Source of the DNA: Granulicella sapmiensis
Lineage (GTDB): Bacteria; Acidobacteriota; Terriglobia; Terriglobales; Acidobacteriaceae
DNA: 64,000 bases
NCBI GenBank assembly: GCA_026225395.1
Contig: JAMFSR010000033.1
Location: 122,000 to 185,999, forward strand
Direction of reading: 5' to 3'
Part shown: piece after piece, positions 58,329 to 64,000 of the stretch
Position numbering within the stretch: the first letter of the stretch is position 1
Layout of the letters: each line of letters begins with the position of its first letter
Program-made: the position numbers and the translations under genes
The notes under the pieces: generated by a model
Database searches by the model: none
The model's input: only the letters and a program-made list of their open reading frames with translations
Told to the model about the DNA's origin: nothing

Positions 58329-58368
58329 CTCCCATAAAAGGTGCAGCGTTATCGGTGCTGCATGGGAG
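58329..58368 (-). promoter_or_regulatory. hairpin masking the Shine-Dalgarno sequence of the OPT gene
   Basis: Read as mRNA: CTCCCATGCAGC (left arm), loop ACCGATAAC, GCTGCA, a 6-base bulge CCTTTT, then ATGGGAG. GGGAG (58329-58333) is the Shine-Dalgarno sequence, 10 bases before the ATG at 58318, and it pairs with CTCCC. Opening of the stem would be needed for efficient initiation. Confidence 0.5.
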
Positions 58369-58419
58369 TGTATCAGCGTAACGCCGTCAAATGCCTGTGT
58401 TCGTTATAGGGCCGTTCTA

Positions 58420-59328
58420 CTAACCCGCGATCTTCAGCGTTCGCCCATGCCGGCAAACAATCGCCAGCCGCTCTGAACCCAGGATCCGCTTCGCCTGGTT
58501 CTTCGCATGGCTCGCCCACGGCCCGCTCGGGTCGAGCTTCACATACGCTTCCCAGTGCCGCAACGCCCGCCGCGGTTCCTTCATGCGCTCATAGGCCAGC
58601 GCCAGGTTGTAATGCGCATCCGCATACTGCGGCACCAGCTCCAGCGCGCGCTCGTACGCCACAATCGCTTCAGTCAGCCGCTGCTGCTCATCCAGCACAT
58701 TGCCGAGGTCGAAGAATGCCAGCGCATACTCCGGATCAGCCACCGTAGCCCGCCGATAGAAACTCTCCGCCGCCGCATAGTCTCGCTCGTTATACCGAAT
58801 CGTTCCCAGGTTGATCGCCGCCGGCGCATGCTCCGGCTGCATCTCCAGAATCGTCTCATACAACATCTTTGCTTCTGAAAGCGTTTCGCCGTTCTCTTCC
58901 AGGCGCACCGCGCGCAGGAACATCTCCTGCACCTCACCCGCCAGCCGCGAAGGCGCCTGCCCATTCGCGCGAACCACAATCATGCCCGCACAAGGCGCGA
59001 GTTCAAAATCAAAAGCCATCTGCCGCGTTACCGGATCCACCAGCGCGCCATACTGCCGGAACGCCAGCCCCGATCCCGACCGCACCGCAGCCGATTCCAA
59101 CAGAGGATTCACCATCCCGGAAACCTTCTGCATCGCGTCGACAGACCGCCGGATGCTCTTCACGGAAATCCGCGTGGCAGCCAGGTCACGCAACTTGCGC
59201 AGCTGTACGAGTTCATCAAACGAATAGGCTTCGGAAGTTTCGATCAACCCGGCCCGCTCCCATGCAGCGAGTTGTCGGGCGGGCAAGCGGAGAATTCTAA
59301 GTACGTCTTCTCGACAATATCGGCTCAC
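58420..59328 (-). CDS. MerR-type DNA-binding protein fused to TPR repeats
   Basis: The start is uncertain: GTG 59328 (VSRYCREDVLRILRLPARQL), GTG 59397 or TTG 59448. The shortest form gives 302 residues. The N-terminal 70 residues follow the MerR winged-helix pattern (LPARQLAAWERAGLIETSEA, SFDELVQLRKLRDLAATRIS). The C-terminal half contains four or five TPRs, for example AAINLGTIRYNERDYAAAES, YALAFFDLGNVLDEQQRLTE, QYADAHYNLALAYERMKEPR. A TPR protein-interaction module in place of a small-molecule effector domain suggests a regulator that senses a protein partner. The neighbour is the divergent, frameshifted AAA ATPase gene. Confidence 0.75.
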   Translation of the reverse strand: MSRYCREDVLRILRLPARQLAAWERAGLIETSEAYSFDELVQLRKLRDLAATRISVKSIRRSVDAMQKVSGMVNPLLESAAVRSGSGLAFRQYGALVDPVTRQMAFDFELAPCAGMIVVRANGQAPSRLAGEVQEMFLRAVRLEENGETLSEAKMLYETILEMQPEHAPAAINLGTIRYNERDYAAAESFYRRATVADPEYALAFFDLGNVLDEQQRLTEAIVAYERALELVPQYADAHYNLALAYERMKEPRRALRHWEAYVKLDPSGPWASHAKNQAKRILGSERLAIVCRHGRTLKIAG

Positions 59329-59587
59329 GGCGCTCGTCTCTAGGTGTACGTCAATCGGGAATGGCGTTCTGTAATTGAAGAGCCCATCCAGCTTCACGCT
59401 TTCGCACTCTACATTCCCGAGTATGCGGTTGATCCCTCCAACCTTCAAGACCTTACTGCCCTCAACTGGCAGATTTCAGTGGATATCTCGAACCAAGCGT
59501 GGTTCTTATCGTTCTCGCTTCCATCACACCCACGTTATCCACAACTTTGCTCTTCGGCTCGTGGACCATGAAACTAGAGCTCAGCTC

Positions 59588-60312
59588 ATGCTCTCTTCTC
59601 TCACCCTCCAACCCGGTCTCACCACCACGGACTATCCCTTCAATGTCCCGGCGATTCAGTCGCTCAAAACGCTGACGTTTTCGCCATCCCGCATCACATT
59701 CTTCACCGGCGAAAACGGTTCGGGTAAATCTACATTGCTCGAAGCCATCGCACTCAACTATGGCCTGTCCCTTGAAGGCGGCAATCGCAACTTCAACTTC
59801 GACCTGCCCAAAGGCGACACCTACCCGCTCGCACGTGCTCTCAAGCTCAGCTTCCGCCCCGTTCGCACCGGAGAAGGCTTCTTCTTTCGCGCCGAGACAC
59901 TGTTCAATCTCGCTACGCGCATGGACGAACTCGGCTCGCTCCGGGTTTCGACGACAGCTCTCTTCACGCCCGCTCTCACGGCGAGGCCTTCATGACGGTG
60001 CTCGACTACAAGTTCCGCCGCTCCGGCCTCTTCCTTCTCGACGAGCCCGAAGCAGCTCTTTCTCCACAGCGCCAGTTATCCTTCCTCATCCTCCTCCACC
60101 AAACCCTCCGCGACTACCCGGACGCCCAGTTCATCATCTCCACCCACTCCCCCATCCTCCTCGGCCTGCCCAATGCCCAGATCCTCAGCTTCGACACCCA
60201 AGGCATCACCCCCATCGCGTACGAAGACACTCCCGCCTTCCAGATCACCCGCCGCTTCCTCAACTCACCCGACACCATGCTGCAGCGTCTCCTTGACGAA
60301 TCAGACGACTGA
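59588..60312 (+). pseudogene. AAA-family predicted ATPase with one frameshift near 59935-59945
   Basis: The first frame (ATG 59588, MLSSLTLQPGLTTTDYPFNV) holds Walker A in FTGENGSGKSTLLEAIALNY and runs to a junk ending at 59995. The conserved end, SSLHARSHGEAFMTVL then LFLLDEPEAALSPQRQLSFL (signature and Walker B) and QFIISTHSPILLG (switch His), is in another frame up to 60312. Adding one G to GGG at 59943-59945 fuses them into about 242 residues (ARSHGEAF follows GFDDSSLH). This is the single-domain SMC/Rad50-like ATPase type seen near restriction or stress loci (COG3910-like). It is convergent with RNase E/G. Confidence 0.8.
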
Positions 60313-60319
60313 CCCCAAA

Positions 60320-60350
60320 CAAAAAGAACGGCGCCCCAAAGGCCGCCGCT
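60320..60350 (-). terminator. terminator downstream of RNase E/G
   Basis: On the minus strand: AGCGGCGGCC, loop TTTGG, GGCGCCGTT then TCTTTTTGTTT. The stem has one bulge and the T-tract is good. It lies about 40 bases after the stop at 60390. The spacer contains CTCTACACTCT twice. Confidence 0.55.
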
Positions 60351-60358
60351 CTCTCTAC

Positions 60359-60384
60359 GCTCTACACTCTATCCTCTACACTCT
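60359..60384. repeat. direct repeat CTCTACACTCT between two convergent genes
   Basis: CTCTACACTCT occurs twice in about 25 bases just before the RNase E/G stop codon. It resembles in spirit, but not in sequence, the TATTCACT leader repeats. Only two units are seen. Confidence 0.35.
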
Positions 60385-60389
60385 GCTTC

Positions 60390-63300
60390 TTAGTGGATAT
60401 CAAACTGTTCCGGATGCAGCGCAGGATCGCTCTTCACCAGGATGGTCTTGCCGGACATCTCTTCCATCTCCGACAGCCACTTCCCGCTTCCGACCTTCAA
60501 CTGCTTCACAACCTCAGGATGCACTCGCAGCATAATGTCGCCCTTATCCAGCAGCTTATGCATCTTCCGCATCTCGATGTAGATGTCGTTGCACACAGTC
60601 ACCGGCGACTTCACCATGCCCGTTCCCGCGCAAACGCCGCAAGTCGTGGACAGTGTCCGTTCCAGCGACTGCTTCACACGCTTACGCGTAATCGCCACAA
60701 GTCCAAAATCGTTGAACTGAAGAACCTTCGACGGAGCCCGGTCTTTCTTCAACTCATCTTCCAGCGCAGCCATCACCTTGTTGCGGTTCTTGCGCTCATC
60801 CATATCGATGAAGTCGATGATGATGATGCCGCCAAGATCGCGCAGCCGAATCTGCCGCACAATCTCTGGAATCGCATCGAGGTTCGTCTTCACAATCGTG
60901 TCTTCCAGCTTCGTCGTCTTGCCAACGAACTTGCCGGTATTGATGTCGATCGCCACCAGCGCTTCCGTCTGGTTGATCACAATCGACCCACCCGACTTCA
61001 GCCACACCTTCGAACGCAGCGCCTTGTTGATCTCTTCGGTAATCCCGAACTGCTCAAACAACGGCGTGTCCTTGGTATAAAGCTTCACGCGGCGAATCAG
61101 GTTCGGCTGGAAGCGCTGCAGGAAGCGCAGCACGCGCTCATACTCGGCTTCCGTATCCACCCAGATTGCAGAGAAGTTATCCGTTACCTGGTCACGCAGA
61201 ATGCGCTCAATCAAATTGAGATCGTGATAAATCAGCGCCGGGCTCTTGCTCGACTCCGACCGCGTCTTAATGTCCGCCCACAAGTTCAGAAGGAATCTCA
61301 GATCGCTCCGCAGCTCCTCTTCGCTGGCGCCTGAAGCAGCCGTGCGGACGATGAATCCACCGCTGGCATCGCCCTTCTCGCTTAGCAGAATCTCCTTCAA
61401 CCGCCGCCGTTCTGCGTCGCTTTCAATCTTGCGCGAAACGCCCGTATGGTTCACCGTCGGCATAAACACCAGGAAGCGTCCCGGCAAAGCGATGTGCGAC
61501 GTAATCCGCGCACCCTTCTTCGCAATCGGCTCCTTGGCAATCTGCACCAGCACTTCCTGCCCGGGCTTCAGCAGATCGCTGATCGCCGGCAAATCCTGTG
61601 CCTGCACCGAGTGCCGTCCCTGCCGTCCGCCGGACCGCGAGCCCGCCATCCCGCGGCTGTCTCTCGACCCGCCACGCGACGCTCCATCTCTCGACCCGCC
61701 TTCACGCGGCCGACCATCACGCGAGCCCTCACGGCCTCCACGATCGCGTCCGCCACGCCGGCCATCCTTGCGCCCACGACGAGCACTGTCTCCGCCTTCA
61801 CGCGGCACAACCTGTCCATCGCCGGCAGCAGCACCTTCGCCGACTTCCTCAAAGCTGCCTTCCTCGGCAAACTCTTCCTCTTCGGCCTCGCTTATCTCGC
61901 TGCCCGAAAGTTCATCGCCGCTCTCAAACGCATCTTCCTCAATATCTTCTTCATCGATATCGAAGTCATCGTCCTCATCCAGCTCATCAACCGGAACTTC
62001 AGGACGTGTGATCTGGTCAATCGACATCTCCCGCAGCATCGTTCCAAGGTCCGCCGCACCTTCCAGCGTCTCTTCCTCGAGCTCGTCATCCTGCGCACTC
62101 GCGTGTAGAACAGGCAGATCGCCGTCCTCATCATCGAGCAACTCTTCCTCAAGCTCGCCATCGCCAGGCGCAAACGTCTGCGAATCAGCCTCAACCGCAA
62201 ACGTCTGCTCAGCCTCAGCCAGAGTCACCGATTGCACAGCAGCCTCATGCTCAATCGGCGCCGCGACATTCTGCTCCACATGCGGCACAGCCTCGGCCAC
62301 CGGAGCATCCGAGATCATCTCGCCCGTGGCCTGCAGACTCGTGAACTCATGCGAGGGTTCTGCAACTTCGACTGGCTCCGCAAAGTTCACCGGAGCCGTC
62401 TCATGCTCCTCGACGTCCTCAAACGCAACCTCAGCCAGGTCCGTCTCCGGCGCACTCTGCCGGAACTCCCGTGCGCCCGCCGGATCAACCCGGAACGACG
62501 CCGACGTATTCTCTTCCGGCTCATACTCCGCAACCGTCTCGTGGAACTCGACCGGCTCCTGCACAGCCTCGGCCACTTCCGCATGCGCTTCCTGCGCCCG
62601 CGCCTCGAGCTCCGCCTCAAACGTCTCCGTCTCATAGGCCGTAGCATCATCCGAGAACTGCTGAATCGGCGAATCCACCTCATGCTGCGAAGTCACCGCC
62701 GGCATCACAGCCTCAGCCGGATCCATCTTCTGCGACTCGTACCGCGCCGTCCGCGGCGCTTCTCCACCGCGCCCACGCTGCGCATCCCGTTGATCCCGGC
62801 GTCCACGTCCATCGCGTCCGCGATCATCACGGCCACGCTCACGCCCGCCACGATCTCCACGGTCCGAACGCTCACTGCGATCCGATCCACGAGACTCCAG
62901 GCTTGCGGGTCCACGCGGGCGAATCGTCTCACCCGGCAGCGTAGCGCCACCGTCCCAACCCGTCAGCACCACTTCATTCGAAGCCCGCGGCGTCAGAACA
63001 ATCTCATTCGAAGGCCTCGCAACTGGCTGCTCCGCCTCACCGCCCTGCCGATACTTACCCAGCGACTCACCCGGCAGAATCAGCGGCTCAATCGCCGGCC
63101 CCGATGCCTCAAGGTCCACCGTCTCATCCGCATTCGCCGCCGCACTGCGATCGCCCCGCGGTGCAAACCGCTCACGAATCGCATCCAGCCGCCCACGGTC
63201 ACGTCCCCCGCTCTCGCGCCCACCACGATCACGATCACGTCCGCCACGCGGCTCACGAGGAGCAGCCTCGCGCTCACCCTCAGGCTGCGCCACAAACTCA

Positions 63301-63983
63301 TCGTTAACCGGAGCAGCGGCAACACTCTCACCCGCCACCGGCGATCCATCCTCACCGCCGCTACGGCCACGACGCCGTCCACGACGTCCACGCCACCGGC
63401 GTCCGCCATCGGCGCCGGGAGCACCTTCACCAATCTCATCGCCTTCGCGCGGCGCACCGGCAAAACCCTCGTCCACACCCGTTGCCACCGGTGCCACAAA
63501 CTCACCCTGCGGCTCCCGCTGCCCGCCATCCCGGCGTCCACGATCCCCACGGTCACGGTTCCGGTCACGTCCACCGCGATCTCCACGATCCCGCCGTCCT
63601 TCACCAGAACCCTCAACCCGCGCCGGAGCTTCCGTTCCAGCTTCGAGCACCGGCGCGCCACCATCTTCTGTCCGTCCGCGACCATTGCTCCGTCCACGAT
63701 CGCCACCACGAGAACGCGCCCCATCGGCGGCTTCAAAGTCCGCCGCGTCGCCCGCTTCTTCCATGAAATCAGTGATATAGAGAAACGCATCCCGCTCCAG
63801 CCCAATGTCCACAAAACTGGACTGCATCCCCGGAAGCACCCGCGTTACACGGCCGTTATAAATCGACCCTGCGAGCGTGTACTCATTCTCACGCTCGTAA
63901 TAAATCTCTGTTAGTTCGTCTTTTTCGCAAATAGCCAGCCGCGTCTCGTGCGGCGTGCTGGATATATAAATTTCCTTCGACAT
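60390..63983 (-). CDS. rng: ribonuclease E/G with a 700-residue disordered insertion inside the S1 domain
   Basis: 1197 residues from ATG 63983. The first 75 residues are the start of an S1 domain (GRVTRVLPGMQSSFVDIGLE, RDAFLYITDFMEE). About residues 76-795 are low-complexity: Arg/Gly-rich, then Glu/Asp-rich, then Arg/Gly-rich again. The S1 domain resumes at ISDLLKPGQEVLVQIAKEPI near 801, followed by the catalytic core: AIDINTGKFVG and IIIIDFIDMDER (Mg-binding Asp), the zinc-link TTCGVCAGTGMV, and a short C-terminus. It processes rRNA and starts mRNA decay. The usual disordered scaffold of RNase E is C-terminal; here it is internal. Confidence 0.9.
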   Translation of the reverse strand: MSKEIYISSTPHETRLAICEKDELTEIYYERENEYTLAGSIYNGRVTRVLPGMQSSFVDIGLERDAFLYITDFMEEAGDAADFEAADGARSRGGDRGRSNGRGRTEDGGAPVLEAGTEAPARVEGSGEGRRDRGDRGGRDRNRDRGDRGRRDGGQREPQGEFVAPVATGVDEGFAGAPREGDEIGEGAPGADGGRRWRGRRGRRRGRSGGEDGSPVAGESVAAAPVNDEFVAQPEGEREAAPREPRGGRDRDRGGRESGGRDRGRLDAIRERFAPRGDRSAAANADETVDLEASGPAIEPLILPGESLGKYRQGGEAEQPVARPSNEIVLTPRASNEVVLTGWDGGATLPGETIRPRGPASLESRGSDRSERSDRGDRGGRERGRDDRGRDGRGRRDQRDAQRGRGGEAPRTARYESQKMDPAEAVMPAVTSQHEVDSPIQQFSDDATAYETETFEAELEARAQEAHAEVAEAVQEPVEFHETVAEYEPEENTSASFRVDPAGAREFRQSAPETDLAEVAFEDVEEHETAPVNFAEPVEVAEPSHEFTSLQATGEMISDAPVAEAVPHVEQNVAAPIEHEAAVQSVTLAEAEQTFAVEADSQTFAPGDGELEEELLDDEDGDLPVLHASAQDDELEEETLEGAADLGTMLREMSIDQITRPEVPVDELDEDDDFDIDEEDIEEDAFESGDELSGSEISEAEEEEFAEEGSFEEVGEGAAAGDGQVVPREGGDSARRGRKDGRRGGRDRGGREGSRDGRPREGGSRDGASRGGSRDSRGMAGSRSGGRQGRHSVQAQDLPAISDLLKPGQEVLVQIAKEPIAKKGARITSHIALPGRFLVFMPTVNHTGVSRKIESDAERRRLKEILLSEKGDASGGFIVRTAASGASEEELRSDLRFLLNLWADIKTRSESSKSPALIYHDLNLIERILRDQVTDNFSAIWVDTEAEYERVLRFLQRFQPNLIRRVKLYTKDTPLFEQFGITEEINKALRSKVWLKSGGSIVINQTEALVAIDINTGKFVGKTTKLEDTIVKTNLDAIPEIVRQIRLRDLGGIIIIDFIDMDERKNRNKVMAALEDELKKDRAPSKVLQFNDFGLVAITRKRVKQSLERTLSTTCGVCAGTGMVKSPVTVCNDIYIEMRKMHKLLDKGDIMLRVHPEVVKQLKVGSGKWLSEMEEMSGKTILVKSDPALHPEQFDIH

Positions 63984-64000
63984 CTTGCTCTGCTTTCTGC

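Noticed and set aside
62232..63914. A 560-codon frame antisense to the disordered region of RNase E/G
   Set aside because: It is the mirror of a low-complexity Arg/Glu repeat region and has no start context or recognisable fold.

Overview
The window is about 64 kb of GC-rich bacterial DNA and is most likely from an acidobacterium of the Terriglobia (Granulicella/Terriglobus/Edaphobacter type). The reasons are a carboxypeptidase-regulatory-like plus TonB-receptor protein, many small secreted or outer-membrane barrel proteins, an RNase E/G with a large internal disordered insertion, scattered glycoside hydrolases (GH13, GH127), and dispersed intergenic repeats. No tRNA, rRNA, CRISPR array, phage gene or transposase was seen. 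The taxonomic placement is inferred from gene style, not from a marker gene.

Layout. 1-8.3 kb: the 5' part of dxs, an OmpA-like surface protein, a six-repeat Ig lipoprotein ending in an ice-binding (DUF3494-like) domain, a secreted alpha/beta hydrolase, and a frameshifted secreted protein. 8.7-22.5 kb: a TonB-dependent receptor, a dicarboxylate symporter, an NTF2-like secreted protein, a GAF/PAS histidine kinase, an Hsp70-like protein, an MscS-type channel, acs, two tiny membrane proteins and a DUF421 protein. 22.9-28.1 kb: a TonB energy transducer, a secreted protein with a dead M48-like protease motif, two small barrels and an LTXXQ periplasmic protein.

28.2-46.7 kb holds the complete leucine/isoleucine-valine pathway (leuA, leuB, leuC, leuD, ilvD, ilvB, ilvN, ilvC) in one direction, with a divergent LysR regulator upstream of leuA and a strong terminator after ilvC. 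Five of the seven junctions between pathway genes carry extra genes: secreted proteins, orphan AT-richer genes, a GH13 glucosidase and a GH127 arabinofuranosidase. ilvB and ilvN, normally adjacent, are 3.7 kb apart. Three different short repeat families lie in the gaps, one of them directly before the start codons of leuB, leuD and ilvC. LeuA lacks its C-terminal regulatory domain.

47.1-51.1 kb is a tightly coupled operon (enolase-superfamily enzyme, cupin, hydrolase, dapD) with an ATGA overlap at every junction. 51.1-64 kb holds a decayed BrnT/CopG-type toxin-antitoxin remnant, a TMEM175-like channel, RNase J, an NlpC/P60-like secreted protein, an OPT transporter with a predicted Shine-Dalgarno-masking hairpin, a MerR-TPR protein, a frameshifted AAA ATPase and RNase E/G.

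Five single-base frame disruptions were found. All are in accessory genes and none is in a core metabolic gene. This favours genuine decay over random sequencing error, but homopolymer errors cannot be excluded from the sequence alone.
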